Source: CBDBJR01 sp965206445 (GTDB lineage: Bacteria > Pseudomonadota > Gammaproteobacteria > Arenicellales > Poriferihabitantaceae). Taken from it: a DNA stretch of 64,000 bases. Under the pieces are notes generated by a model, which saw nothing but the letters and a program-made list of their open reading frames with translations, did no database searches and was not told the DNA's origin. Below are positions 16,773 through 26,025 of the stretch, one piece after another. How positions within the stretch are numbered: the stretch's first letter is position 1; each line of letters begins with the position of its first letter. The translations under genes and the position numbers were made by a program. The stretch lies in the NCBI GenBank assembly GCA_965206445.1, contig CBDBJR010000002.1, forward strand, positions 3,038,001 through 3,102,000, read 5' to 3'.

Positions 16773-16811
16773 ATTGTTGACTATTTTACTAGGGTTTTAC
16801 GATACAAGCAA
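16773..16811 (-). promoter_or_regulatory. iscR-suf promoter with overlapping IscR type 1 operator
   Basis: Reading the minus strand: -35 TTGCTT (16806-16811), a 17-base spacer, -10 TAAAAT (16783-16788). The 25 bases at 16773-16797 (plus strand: ATTGTTGACTATTTTACT then AGGGTTT) match the E. coli IscR type 1 consensus ATASYYGACTRWWWYAGTC plus RRSTAT at 21 of 25 positions by hand count. The operator covers the -10 and spacer, the arrangement expected for autorepression by [2Fe-2S]-IscR. Confidence 0.72.
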
Positions 16812-16972
16812 CCGTTTAAAACCGATCAGGCCCGATTTGACCGATTTTTCCGTGCGGCACTGCCGACCGCCGCGGCGCCGCACAATTAACCGATGCAGAC
16901 ACGCTAATCCGACGGTAGGATCGATACCCGCCATGACTGCCCCCCGCCAACACCCGACCAGAGACGCACCGC

Positions 16973-18718
16973 ATGTCCGGCATGTCAACCAATAGCAGCC
17001 AAAAAGCCGAGAACACGGCGCTGGAGCTGCCCGGCATCGCCAGGAAGATGATAGTCGAGGGGCTGCTGAGCGAGTCCCAGGCCCTGAAAACGCTGAGTGA
17101 CGCCAGGCAGGCGCAGCGGTCTTTCTATCAGCAGGTGGTTGAGCAAAAGTCTATCCCGGTCATGCGCGTCTGCGAGATCGCCTCCAGAGTATTCGGCCTG
17201 CCTTTCCTGGAGCTGGATGCGCTCAATACCGATTTATTGCCGACCGATCTGGTCCCGCACCAGCTGATCGAAAAACACCAGGCCCTGCCGCTGTATCTGC
17301 GCCACAACACGCTATTTGTCGCCATCAGCAACCCGGGCAACAACACCAGCCTGCAAGACATTAAATTCAACACTGCCGGGCTGTCGATCAGCTCGATATT
17401 GGTCGATCCGCACAAGCTGACCTCCCTGATCGACAAACTGCTGGAAAAAAGCGGCTCTACGCTGAATGAGATTGTCAGTGAAGCCAACCTTGAGGTCGAT
17501 TCGGATGCGGAGGCGGGCGACGCCGAGGCCCTGCTCAATATCGACCTCGATACTCCGATCTCGCGCTTTGTCAACAAAATCCTGCAGGATGGCATCCGCC
17601 GCGGTGCGTCCGATGTGCATATCGAACCGTACGAGGGCGTCACCCGGATCCGCTATCGCATCGACGGCCTGCTGCATGAGGCGATCAACCCGCCCGCCTC
17701 ATTGACCAACAAGATCATCTCACGCTTGAAGATATTGTCGCAGCTGGATATTGCGGAAAGACGCCTGCCGCAAGACGGGCGTATGAAAATGCGCCTGTCA
17801 AAAAAGCATGTGATCGATTTTCGCGTCAGCACGATGCCGACGTTGTTCGGTGAGAAGATGGTCATTCGGGTGCTGGATACGGCCGCCATTAATTTGTCGC
17901 TGGACACCATCGGCATGGATGAGGATCAATTGGCGCTGTATCAGGCAGCGGTCAATCAGCCCTACGGTATGATTCTGGTTACCGGGCCAACCGGCAGCGG
18001 TAAAACCGTATCGTTGTATTCGGCGATCAATCTGCTGAATACGCCGAAGCGCAATGTGTCCAGCGCCGAAGACCCGGTCGAGATTTATGTGAACGGGGTA
18101 AACCAGGTGAACATCAACGAAAAAACCGGGCTGACGTTTGCCCGGGTATTGCGGGCTTTTCTGCGTCAGGATCCGGACGTGATCATGATCGGTGAGGTGC
18201 GTGATCTGGAAACCGCGGAAATTGCGATTAAAGCGGCGCAGACCGGCCACCTGGTGCTGTCTACACTGCATACCAACGACGCGCCGAGCTCACTTTCGCG
18301 CCTGGTCAACATGGGCGTCGCGCCTTTCAACGTCGCCTCATCGGTCAGCCTGGTGATTGCACAAAGACTGGCGCGCCGACTGTGCACGTCCTGTCGCAAA
18401 CCGGTGAAACACAATCCCGAAGTATTGCTGCGCGCCGGCTTTGCTCAAAAGCAACTGGATACGATGGATTCACTGCAATTTTATGAAGCGGAAGGCTGCA
18501 ATAATTGCACCAGCGGCTACCGCGGCAGGCTGGGGGTTTTTGAAGTCATGCCGATGACCGACCCCCTTTCCGAGCTCGTGATGTCGGGCGCATCCGCTCT
18601 GGATATCACCAATCAGGCGGCGACCGAAGGCGTGCTGACGATGCGGCAATCCGGCCTGCTCAGGGTCGCCGACGGCCTGACTTCATTGCAGGAAATAGAG
18701 CGGGTAACCACCACTTAG
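16973..18718 (+). CDS. pilB: Type IV pilus assembly ATPase PilB
   Basis: 581 aa hexameric extension ATPase. The N-terminal MshEN-like domain (residues ~20-160) is followed by the GspE core: GASDVHIEPYEG, Walker A GPTGSGKT, the Asp box EDPVEI, Walker B DPDVIMIGEVRD, and the His box HTNDAPSSL. A zinc-binding CTSC...CNNC pair lies near residues 470-510. The start is ATG 16973, with a second ATG three codons later. It is followed by pilC and pilD, forming the pilBCD module. No pilin gene is in the window. Confidence 0.94.
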   Translation: MSGMSTNSSQKAENTALELPGIARKMIVEGLLSESQALKTLSDARQAQRSFYQQVVEQKSIPVMRVCEIASRVFGLPFLELDALNTDLLPTDLVPHQLIEKHQALPLYLRHNTLFVAISNPGNNTSLQDIKFNTAGLSISSILVDPHKLTSLIDKLLEKSGSTLNEIVSEANLEVDSDAEAGDAEALLNIDLDTPISRFVNKILQDGIRRGASDVHIEPYEGVTRIRYRIDGLLHEAINPPASLTNKIISRLKILSQLDIAERRLPQDGRMKMRLSKKHVIDFRVSTMPTLFGEKMVIRVLDTAAINLSLDTIGMDEDQLALYQAAVNQPYGMILVTGPTGSGKTVSLYSAINLLNTPKRNVSSAEDPVEIYVNGVNQVNINEKTGLTFARVLRAFLRQDPDVIMIGEVRDLETAEIAIKAAQTGHLVLSTLHTNDAPSSLSRLVNMGVAPFNVASSVSLVIAQRLARRLCTSCRKPVKHNPEVLLRAGFAQKQLDTMDSLQFYEAEGCNNCTSGYRGRLGVFEVMPMTDPLSELVMSGASALDITNQAATEGVLTMRQSGLLRVADGLTSLQEIERVTTT

Positions 18719-18732
18719 ACGGCAGCTCGAGC

Positions 18733-19956
18733 ATGGCCAAATCGACCGCGAAAAATAAAGCAATTACGTTTGTCTGGGATGGGGTCGACCGGGATAGACG
18801 GAAACTGCACGGTGAGCTGGAAGCGGGCAATCTGCGGATGGCCAAGCTGCGGCTCAGACAGCGCGGCATTCGCATCCGCAAAATTCGCAAACAGGCGGCG
18901 CCGCTGTTTGGCATCGGCGGCAAAGTCAAAGTCAATGATATCGTCTTTTTCACTCGCCAGCTGGCCACGATGATCGAGGCCGGCATTCCCATTGCCCAGT
19001 CGTTGCACGGTATCAGCAAAGGGCATGAAAACCCCGGCGTGAAAAAACTATTGGATCAAATTCGAGAAGACGTAGAGTCCGGCAGCAAACTGAGCAGCAC
19101 GTTGAACAAACACACCTCCCACTTCAACAAGCTGTATGTCAGCCTGGTTAGAATCGGCGAAGAGTCGGGCACGCTGGACACCTTGATGGAAAAAATCGCG
19201 ACCCATCTGGAGCAAATAGAGCGCATCAAAAGCAAGGTGCGTTCCGCGCTGTTCTACCCGGTACTGGTCATGTTGGTCGCCCTGATTGTCGTGGCGATTC
19301 TGCTGATCAAGGTGATTCCCGAATTTGAAACCCTGTTTCAGGATTTTGGCGCCGATCTGCCGGTCCTGACCCGGTGGATCGTCGACGTGTCGCACGCGTT
19401 TCAAGAGTATTGGCTGATCGTGCTGCTGGCATCGATCGGGGCGATCTCCGGGTTGGTTTTCAGCTATAAAAGGACACCCGCGATCCAGCAGCAAGCGGAT
19501 CGACTGCTGCTGCGCTTCCCGATATTCGGCGCGATTATCCGCAAGGCCATCATCGCTCGGGTGTCACGCACCCTGTCGACGATGTTTACCGCCGGCGTAC
19601 CGCTGGCGAATGCCCTGGAAACCGTAGCCCATGCCTCCGGCAACTATGTCTATACCCGCGGTATTTTAGACGTGCGCCAGGCGGTGGTGTCCGGGGCCAC
19701 ACTGGAGGACTCGATGGCGAGCACGGATCTGTTCCCCGGGATGGCGCTGCAAATGATTGCGACCGGTGAAAAAGCCGGTGAACTGGATCGGATGCTGGAC
19801 AAAGTCGCCAATTTTTATGAGAACGAAGTCGATAACGCGGTCGCCGTCATCAGCAGCCTGGTGGAGCCGTTTCTGATTATTTTTCTGGGCGTCATCACCG
19901 GCACCATCGTGGTGGCGATGTATCTGCCGATATTTAAACTGGGTTCCGTATTTTAG
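18733..19956 (+). CDS. pilC: Type IV pilus inner-membrane platform protein PilC
   Basis: 407 aa GspF-family protein with two cytoplasmic T2SSF domains and three transmembrane helices. Landmarks: VFFTRQLATMIEAGIPIAQS, the first membrane helix near residues 175-200 (PVLVMLVALIVVAILL), and the C-terminal VEPFLIIFLGVITGTIVVAMYLPIF. It begins 14 bases after pilB. It works with PilB to insert pilins into the growing fibre. Confidence 0.94.
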   Translation: MAKSTAKNKAITFVWDGVDRDRRKLHGELEAGNLRMAKLRLRQRGIRIRKIRKQAAPLFGIGGKVKVNDIVFFTRQLATMIEAGIPIAQSLHGISKGHENPGVKKLLDQIREDVESGSKLSSTLNKHTSHFNKLYVSLVRIGEESGTLDTLMEKIATHLEQIERIKSKVRSALFYPVLVMLVALIVVAILLIKVIPEFETLFQDFGADLPVLTRWIVDVSHAFQEYWLIVLLASIGAISGLVFSYKRTPAIQQQADRLLLRFPIFGAIIRKAIIARVSRTLSTMFTAGVPLANALETVAHASGNYVYTRGILDVRQAVVSGATLEDSMASTDLFPGMALQMIATGEKAGELDRMLDKVANFYENEVDNAVAVISSLVEPFLIIFLGVITGTIVVAMYLPIFKLGSVF

Positions 19957-20013
19957 CATCGGCGCCACCGATGCCGGCCCGTCACGGCGCCAATCTGACC
20001 GCCCATCAGACCG

Positions 20014-20895
20014 ATGCACATATTGCCGGTACTCGCGTCCGGATGGCTGTATCCGATTTTGTTTTTACTCGGCGCCTGTATCGGCAGCTTCTTGAATGTG
20101 GTGGTGGTACGGCTGCCGGGACGGCTGCAATACCAATGGCAGACGCAGTGTCGCGCGTTTTTGGCCGACCGGCTCGACCCGGCTGCGGATACCGCCGACT
20201 CAACGCCGCCGCCGGGGCTGGTATACCCCCGCTCACACTGCCCGCAATGCACCGCCGTTATTCGACGGCGACATAACATTCCCCTGGTGGGCTACCTGCT
20301 GCTGGCCGGGAAATGTGCCGACTGTGGCCGCGCAATCCCGCTGCGCTACCCGCTGATTGAGCTGCTGACCGCCGTGATAACGGTGCAGGCAGGCTATGTT
20401 ATCGGCCTGGATTGGAGCCTGCCGGCGGCGCTGATATTTTTATGGTCGCTGATTGCACTCGGCGCCATCGACCTCGAACAGCAGCTGTTGCCGGACGATA
20501 TCACCCTGCCGCTGCTGTGGCTGGGGCTGGGGGTCAATCTGTCTGGTCTGTTCACGCCATTGGCATCGGCAGTGATCGGCGCGATGGCCGGATACGCCAG
20601 CCTGTGGCTGTTGTACCAGGCGCATCGGCAACTGACCGGGCGCGAAGGGATGGGGTATGGCGACTTCAAATTATTGGCGGCGATTGGCGCCTGGCTTGGC
20701 TGGCAGTTATTGCCGCTGGTCGTTCTGCTCGCCTCTGTGACCGGTACGCTGGTCGTTCTGAGCGGTATTTTACGCGGCAACCGCTCGGCCGACCGGCCGA
20801 TTTCGTTTGGGCCGTTTCTTGCCGTCTCGGCCTGGGTGGCCTTGCTGTGGGGCGAGCAGATTACCCGGCAATATCTGCGGCTGCTGTATTTATGA
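20014..20895 (+). CDS. pilD: Prepilin peptidase / N-methyltransferase PilD
   Basis: 293 aa membrane aspartyl protease that cleaves type III leader peptides and methylates the new N terminus. Zinc-type cysteine pairs HCPQC and KCADC in the cytoplasmic loop; the catalytic aspartates are in ALGAIDLEQQLLPDD and GMGYGDFKLLAAIGAW. About eight hydrophobic helices. The first cytoplasmic loop carries a ~20-residue Asp/Pro/Thr-rich stretch (DPAADTADSTPPPG) before the first CxxC. Its stop overlaps the coaE start (ATGA). Confidence 0.93.
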   Translation: MHILPVLASGWLYPILFLLGACIGSFLNVVVVRLPGRLQYQWQTQCRAFLADRLDPAADTADSTPPPGLVYPRSHCPQCTAVIRRRHNIPLVGYLLLAGKCADCGRAIPLRYPLIELLTAVITVQAGYVIGLDWSLPAALIFLWSLIALGAIDLEQQLLPDDITLPLLWLGLGVNLSGLFTPLASAVIGAMAGYASLWLLYQAHRQLTGREGMGYGDFKLLAAIGAWLGWQLLPLVVLLASVTGTLVVLSGILRGNRSADRPISFGPFLAVSAWVALLWGEQITRQYLRLLYL

Positions 20896-21506
20896 CCGCC
20901 AGGGTCGGCCTTACCGGCGGCATTGGCAGCGGCAAATCCAGCGTCGCCGAGGCGTTCAGGAAATACGCGGTCCCGGTGCTCAGCGCCGATCGCATCGCGG
21001 CCGACCTGACGCTGGCGGATAGCCCCTGTCTGGCAAAAATCGTCCGCCGGTTCGGTCGGCAAGTACTCCACCGTGACGGCGCGTTGGATCGCAAGCGGCT
21101 GGGTGAAATCGTCTTTTTCGATCCGGCGCAACGGCAATGGCTGGAACAATTGCTGCATCCGCCGATTCGCCGGCGCATGCAGCAGTTGGTCGAACAGGCT
21201 GAAAACAGCTACTGTATTTTAGAAATACCCCTGTTGATCGAATCCGGTCAATATCTGGAAATGGATCGCATACTGGTGGTGCACTGTCCGCAAGAGAACC
21301 GCATACCGCGTTTGATGCGCACGCGAAACCAGCGCTATGAAACCCTGCTCGCTATCATGCAAAACCAGGTCAGCGACGCCCGTCGACTCGCGTTGGCGGA
21401 CGATGTGATCGACAATCAGGGCACGTTGTGCGCCCTGACCAAACCGGTCGAAGCGCTGCACCGCAAGTACCTGACGTTATTTCCAGAACCAGGCATCGGC
21501 CGCTAA
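20892..21506 (+). CDS. coaE: Dephospho-CoA kinase
   Basis: 204 aa P-loop kinase completing CoA synthesis by phosphorylating the 3'-OH of dephospho-CoA. GLTGGIGSGKSSVA P-loop at the start, LSADRIAADL, and LEIPLLIESG (a family landmark, usually PLLxE). ATG 20892 overlaps the pilD stop by four bases. The pilD-coaE linkage is standard in gammaproteobacteria. Its end overlaps the convergent mutT by four bases. Confidence 0.94.
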   Translation: MTARVGLTGGIGSGKSSVAEAFRKYAVPVLSADRIAADLTLADSPCLAKIVRRFGRQVLHRDGALDRKRLGEIVFFDPAQRQWLEQLLHPPIRRRMQQLVEQAENSYCILEIPLLIESGQYLEMDRILVVHCPQENRIPRLMRTRNQRYETLLAIMQNQVSDARRLALADDVIDNQGTLCALTKPVEALHRKYLTLFPEPGIGR

Positions 21507-21922
21507 CGCAGGGACAGCGGCAGCGCAAGCGCCTCGAGCAGGTCATACACCGCCGCCAGGCAATCCAGTTCACGCACCGCATCGATCTCCAGCCACCGAA
21601 TCGGCTGGCCTTCTTTGCCCCACACCTCACCGGTAAACCGCCGGACACTAAAAACCTGCAACCACACCCTGGCATGTGTATAGTCAAACGCCAGATTCAG
21701 CAGATGCGGTGCGGTGTGCACGCGGATACCCAGCTCCTCCGCCAATTCGCGCCGCAGCGCCTGTTCCGCCGACTCGCCGGGCGCCACCTTGCCGCCCGGA
21801 AATTCCCACTTCCCGGCGCCGGGCTGATGCGCCAACCGCTGCTGCAGCAGCAATTTCAGGTCGGCATTCTGCACCACCCCGACCACCACGTGCAGACGGT
21901 TATCAGGAACGGTAATCGCCAT
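21503..21922 (-). CDS. mutT: 8-oxo-dGTP diphosphatase MutT
   Basis: About 139 aa NUDIX hydrolase that removes 8-oxo-dGTP from the nucleotide pool. NUDIX box GKVAPGESAEQALRRELAEELGI. HQPGAGKWEFPGGK is the MutT-type approach. Start ATG 21922 (MAITVPDN) is chosen; ATG 21940 would add six residues. Either start overlaps the 3' end of argJ (21903), so the two are probably translationally coupled (secA-argJ-mutT). Confidence 0.88.
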   Translation of the reverse strand: MAITVPDNRLHVVVGVVQNADLKLLLQQRLAHQPGAGKWEFPGGKVAPGESAEQALRRELAEELGIRVHTAPHLLNLAFDYTHARVWLQVFSVRRFTGEVWGKEGQPIRWLEIDAVRELDCLAAVYDLLEALALPLSLR

Positions 21923-23129
21923 TGATGCGAATGTATTCATGCGTCAGGTCGCATCCCCACACGGTTGCCGCGCCCGCACCGACCCCCAGATCGACTTGCA
22001 GCACAACCTGCGACTGTTGCAGATGCGCCGCGACCGGCGCTTCATCGTAGTCCGCGAGCACCCGCTCCTGCGCGGTAATCTGAACCCCGCCGATACGGAT
22101 AATCAGCCGCTCCGGGGCGACTTTTTCGCCGGCCTTGCCGACCGCCATCACGACCCGCCCCCAGTTGGCGTCTGCACCGGCAATCGCGGTCTTGACCAAC
22201 GGCGAATTGGCGATCGCCCGGGCCACGTTGCGCGCCGCCTGAGGGTGCTGCGCCCCGGTGACCTCGACCTGAATCAGCTTGGTTGCCCCCTCGCCGTCAC
22301 GCACCACCTGTAGCGCCAAATCCGTCATCAACCGCCGCAGCGCCCGGCTAAAATCCGCCAGCACCGGGGCCTCGGTCGTCGGCGGCGGCGCATGCGGCGC
22401 CTGCCGGGTGGCAAACAGCAAACAGGTATCGCTGGTTGAGGTATCGCTATCGACCGTGATCGCGTTGAAGGAATCCCGGTTGGCGGCCGCCAAAAGCGCT
22501 TGCAGCAGCGGCGCGGGGATATTGGCATCGGTGCAGATAAACGCCAGCATGGTGGCCATGTCGGGCTCGATCATGCCCGAGCCTTTGGCGATTCCGTTGA
22601 TCGTCACCGTCGCACCGTCGATCTGCGCCCGCCGGGTGGCGCCCTTGGCAAATGTATCGGTGGTCATAATCGCATTCGCCGCCGCCGGCCAGCCGGGCAG
22701 CGCACCGGCGGCCGCCAGCGCCGGGATCTGCGGCGTGATCTTGTCGAGTTGCAGCGGCTCGCCGATCACCCCGGTCGAGGCGACCATCACGTCTTCCGGC
22801 TGGCAGTGCAGCGCCGCCGCGACGGCTTCGCAGCTTTGCCGGACATGGGTCTCACCGATGCGGCCGGTAAACACGTTCGCATTGCCGGCATTGACCAGCA
22901 ATGCGCGGCTGCTGCCGCGGCCGAGCTGCTGCCGGCACCACCTGACCGGGGCGCCGGCGGTCAGGCTGCGGGTAAACACGCCCGCCACCTGCGTCTCCCG
23001 GCAAAACTGCATCAGCAGCAAATCGTCACGGCCGATATATTTGCTGCCGCCGGCCGCAGTCGACAGCCGCACCCCGGCGAGTGGCGGCAGTTCCGGAAAA
23101 GCGGGCGGCGCCATTGGCGAGATCGGCAT
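21903..23129 (-). CDS. argJ: Glutamate N-acetyltransferase / ornithine acetyltransferase ArgJ
   Basis: 408 aa bifunctional enzyme of the cyclic arginine pathway, moving acetyl from N-acetylornithine to glutamate. Autoprocessing site in KGSGMIEPDMATMLAF, with T193 as the new N-terminal nucleophile of the beta chain. NAGNANVFTG and GAKxxxVEVTGA-like (GATKLIQVEVTGA) segments also fit. It starts 30 bases after secA. Presence of ArgJ implies a recycling pathway, so ArgA-type acetylglutamate synthase would be anaplerotic only. Confidence 0.95.
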   Translation of the reverse strand: MPISPMAPPAFPELPPLAGVRLSTAAGGSKYIGRDDLLLMQFCRETQVAGVFTRSLTAGAPVRWCRQQLGRGSSRALLVNAGNANVFTGRIGETHVRQSCEAVAAALHCQPEDVMVASTGVIGEPLQLDKITPQIPALAAAGALPGWPAAANAIMTTDTFAKGATRRAQIDGATVTINGIAKGSGMIEPDMATMLAFICTDANIPAPLLQALLAAANRDSFNAITVDSDTSTSDTCLLFATRQAPHAPPPTTEAPVLADFSRALRRLMTDLALQVVRDGEGATKLIQVEVTGAQHPQAARNVARAIANSPLVKTAIAGADANWGRVVMAVGKAGEKVAPERLIIRIGGVQITAQERVLADYDEAPVAAHLQQSQVVLQVDLGVGAGAATVWGCDLTHEYIRINGDYRS

Positions 23130-23159
23130 CGGCGCGCGCCTAGCTGTCCGCCGGCGACA

Positions 23160-25868
23160 TCAAGTCAACTTGCCGTGGCATTGCTTGTATTTTTTACCCG
23201 AACCGCATGGGCACGGGTCATTGCGGCCGACTTTCCGGCCCTGCCGGACCACGGTTTCACCCTTCTCATAACTGACGTCACGCTGCGGTCGGTGCCGCGG
23301 CTGTTCGCCGTCATGCTCGCCGTGCTCGAAATGCATCGCCTGCTCTTGACGCCGCCGGGCTTCTATCTGCGCTATCTCTTCGGCGGTCGGAATGCGCAGC
23401 CGCATCAACACCGCAATCAACTCGAATTTGACCGTCTCCAGCATGCGGGTAAACATGTCGAATGCTTCGCGCTTGTATTCCTGCTTCGGGTTTTTCTGTG
23501 CATACCCGCGCAAGCCGATGCCCTGACGCAGATGGTCCATCAGGAACAAGTGCTCTTTCCATTGATCGTCCAGCACTTTCAACATCACGACTTTTTCAAA
23601 CTGACGCATCTCGGCGGCGCCGACCTGCTGCTCCTTTTGCTGCAGCAGCGCAACGGCCGCAGCGCCTATTTTCTTGCGCAGGTTGTCCTCGTGCAGCCGC
23701 TCATCCTCCTGCAGCCATTGCGCCAGCGGCAGCGGCAGGCCAAATTCCACTTCCAATGTCTGCTGCAAACCCGGCACATCCCATTGCTCTTCCTGCGTCT
23801 GCGGCGGGATATAGCGCTCGATTACCGCATTCAGCACCTCCTCGAGGGTGTACCGGATATGCTCGGAAATATCATCGGTCTCCATCAGCTGATTGCGCTG
23901 TTCATAGATAACCTTGCGCTGTTCGTTGGCGACGTCATCGTACTCGAGCAACTGCTTGCGGGCGTCGAAGTTATGCCCTTCGACTTTTTTCTGGGCGTTT
24001 TCAATTGCCCGGGTCACCCACGGATGTTCGATCGCTTCCCCTTCCTCCATACCCAGCTTTTGCATCAGCCCGGCGATCCGCTCGGAGCCAAAGATCCGCA
24101 TCAGATTGTCTTCCAGCGACAAATAATACCGGCTCGAGCCGGGGTCGCCCTGCCGACCGCAACGACCGCGCAGCTGATTGTCTACCCGCCGCGACTCGTT
24201 TCTCTCGGTGCCCAGCACATGCAGCCCGCCCGCCCGAATAACCGCCTCGTGCCGTTGATGCCATTGATCGGTCGCCTGCTGTCGCGCCTCGGGGTCGGCG
24301 CATTCGGGTCGGCTCAACTCCACCTCCAGACTGCCGCCCAGGACAATGTCAGTCCCGCGTCCGGCCATGTTGGTGGCGATTGTGACCGTCCCGGGGCGCC
24401 CGGCTTCGGCAATCACGGTGGCCTCCCGACTATGCTGCTTGGCGTTCAGGACCTGATGCGGAATCTTCTGCTGTTGTAGCTGGCGGGACAGATATTCCGA
24501 GGTTTCGATCGATGCGGTGCCGACCAATACCGGCTGTTCACGGGCTTTGCTCTGCTTGATCGCCTCGACAATAGCGGCATATTTTTCCGCCACCGTGCGG
24601 TATACCAAATCCGGGAAATCCTGCCGGATCATGTCTTTATTGGTCGGCAGAACCACCACCTCCAAACCGTAAATCTGCAAAAACTCGGGCGCCTCGGTGT
24701 CCGCCGTGCCGGTCATGCCGGACAGTCGGTCATACAAGCGGAAGTAATTCTGGAACGTAATCGACGCCAGGGTCTGGTTTTCCTGCTGAATGGTCACCCC
24801 TTCTTTTGCCTCGACCGCCTGATGCAGGCCGTCCGACCATCGCCGCCCCGGCATCATGCGCCCGGTAAACTCATCGATGATCACGATCTGATCATCGCGG
24901 ACGATGTAATCCACGTCTTTGTGAAACAAATGGTAGGCCCGCAATGCGGCGTAAGTATGGTGCATCAGACCGATATTGCCGACTTCGTACAAGCTGCCGC
25001 TGGCCTCCAGCAACCCCGCCTGAATCAGCAACTGCTCGGCTTTTTCATGCCCTTCTTCGGTCAGCGCGATCTGCTTGGTTTTTTCATCGACGCTAAAATC
25101 ACCGGTGCCGTTTTCCGCCTGCTGACGCACCAATTGCGGCGCGATCAGGTTGATCTTTTGATACAGATCGGTACTTTCCTCGGACGGGCCGGAAATAATC
25201 AGCGGCGTGCGCGCTTCGTCGATCATGATCGAATCGACCTCATCGACAATCGCAAAGCCAAGCCCGCGCTGACTGCGCTCATCGGCAGCAAACGCCATAT
25301 TATCGCGCAGATAATCGAACCCGTATTCGTTGTTGGTGCCATACACGATATCGCAGGCATACGCCGCTTTTTTTTCCGTCCGCTCCTGCCCGGACACAAT
25401 CACCCCGACACTCAAACCCAAAAAGCGGTAGATTTCCCCGACCCAGCGGGCATCGCGCTGCGCCAGATAGTCGTTGACCGTCACGATATGCACCGGATTG
25501 CCGAGCAGCGCGTTGAGGTAAGCCGGCAGCGTGGCGACCAGCGTCTTGCCCTCGCCGGTTTTCATTTCGGCAATCTTGCCGTCATTCAACACCATACCGC
25601 CGATCAGCTGAACGTCGTAATGCCGCAACCCCAGGGTGCGCACCGCGGCCTCTCTGACAACCGCAAACGCCTCCGGCAGCAATTTGTCGGTCGTCCGGCC
25701 AGCGGCTGCGAGCTGCCTGAACTCAGCGGTTCTGGCCTGCAACCGGGCATCGTCAAGCTGCTGCAACTGCGGCTCCAGCGCGTTGATCCGGGCGACCGCT
25801 TTTTCCATTTTTTTCAACAATCGCTGGTTGCGACTGGGCAATAGCGGACGGAGTATTTTTTGTAGCAT
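23160..25868 (-). CDS. secA: Preprotein translocase ATPase SecA
   Basis: 902 aa motor of Sec export. MKTGEGKTLVATLPAYLNAL (Walker A), VDEVDSIMIDEARTPLIISG, NMAGRGTDIVLGG, and RCGRQGDPGSSRYYLSLEDNLMR. The C-terminal zinc motif is CPCGSGKKYKQCH, used for SecB/phospholipid contact. Start ATG 25868 (MLQKILRPLLPS) is chosen over a further 21-codon upstream extension. It is divergent from dciA and followed by argJ; no secM precedes it. Confidence 0.97.
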   Translation of the reverse strand: MLQKILRPLLPSRNQRLLKKMEKAVARINALEPQLQQLDDARLQARTAEFRQLAAAGRTTDKLLPEAFAVVREAAVRTLGLRHYDVQLIGGMVLNDGKIAEMKTGEGKTLVATLPAYLNALLGNPVHIVTVNDYLAQRDARWVGEIYRFLGLSVGVIVSGQERTEKKAAYACDIVYGTNNEYGFDYLRDNMAFAADERSQRGLGFAIVDEVDSIMIDEARTPLIISGPSEESTDLYQKINLIAPQLVRQQAENGTGDFSVDEKTKQIALTEEGHEKAEQLLIQAGLLEASGSLYEVGNIGLMHHTYAALRAYHLFHKDVDYIVRDDQIVIIDEFTGRMMPGRRWSDGLHQAVEAKEGVTIQQENQTLASITFQNYFRLYDRLSGMTGTADTEAPEFLQIYGLEVVVLPTNKDMIRQDFPDLVYRTVAEKYAAIVEAIKQSKAREQPVLVGTASIETSEYLSRQLQQQKIPHQVLNAKQHSREATVIAEAGRPGTVTIATNMAGRGTDIVLGGSLEVELSRPECADPEARQQATDQWHQRHEAVIRAGGLHVLGTERNESRRVDNQLRGRCGRQGDPGSSRYYLSLEDNLMRIFGSERIAGLMQKLGMEEGEAIEHPWVTRAIENAQKKVEGHNFDARKQLLEYDDVANEQRKVIYEQRNQLMETDDISEHIRYTLEEVLNAVIERYIPPQTQEEQWDVPGLQQTLEVEFGLPLPLAQWLQEDERLHEDNLRKKIGAAAVALLQQKEQQVGAAEMRQFEKVVMLKVLDDQWKEHLFLMDHLRQGIGLRGYAQKNPKQEYKREAFDMFTRMLETVKFELIAVLMRLRIPTAEEIAQIEARRRQEQAMHFEHGEHDGEQPRHRPQRDVSYEKGETVVRQGRKVGRNDPCPCGSGKKYKQCHGKLT

Positions 25869-25980
25869 GGGTTTGCCTGGTCGATTTTCGGCCTCGAGCA
25901 TACGCCGCCGGAATGCCGGCTCGGGCGTCATGCTCTCGGCCGGATTATGCCAGAGTCCGGCCGCCGGGTTGAGTAGAAAA

Positions 25981-26008
25981 CGGTTGCCGGTTCTCGGTTG
26001 CCGGTTCT
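25981..26008. repeat. 14-bp direct tandem repeat before dciA
   Basis: CGGTTGCCGGTTCT occurs twice without a gap (25981-25994 and 25995-26008), directly upstream of a perfect TATAAT hexamer and 18 bases before the dciA start. Confidence 0.88.
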
Positions 26009-26012
26009 AGCG

Positions 26013-26018
26013 TATAAT
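26013..26018 (+). promoter_or_regulatory. Consensus -10 hexamer just ahead of dciA
   Basis: TATAAT at 26013-26018 ends seven bases before the dciA ATG. A start point 6-8 bases downstream would fall on or next to the ATG, giving a leaderless or nearly leaderless transcript. No good -35 hexamer at 16-18 bases is visible; the tandem repeat occupies that space. Confidence 0.45.
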
Positions 26019-26025
26019 CAGCCGC

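Noticed and set aside
21060..21260. A frameshift in coaE because of the overlapping open frames.
   Set aside because: The 204-residue CoaE reads through without interruption from the ATG at 20892 with all family motifs.
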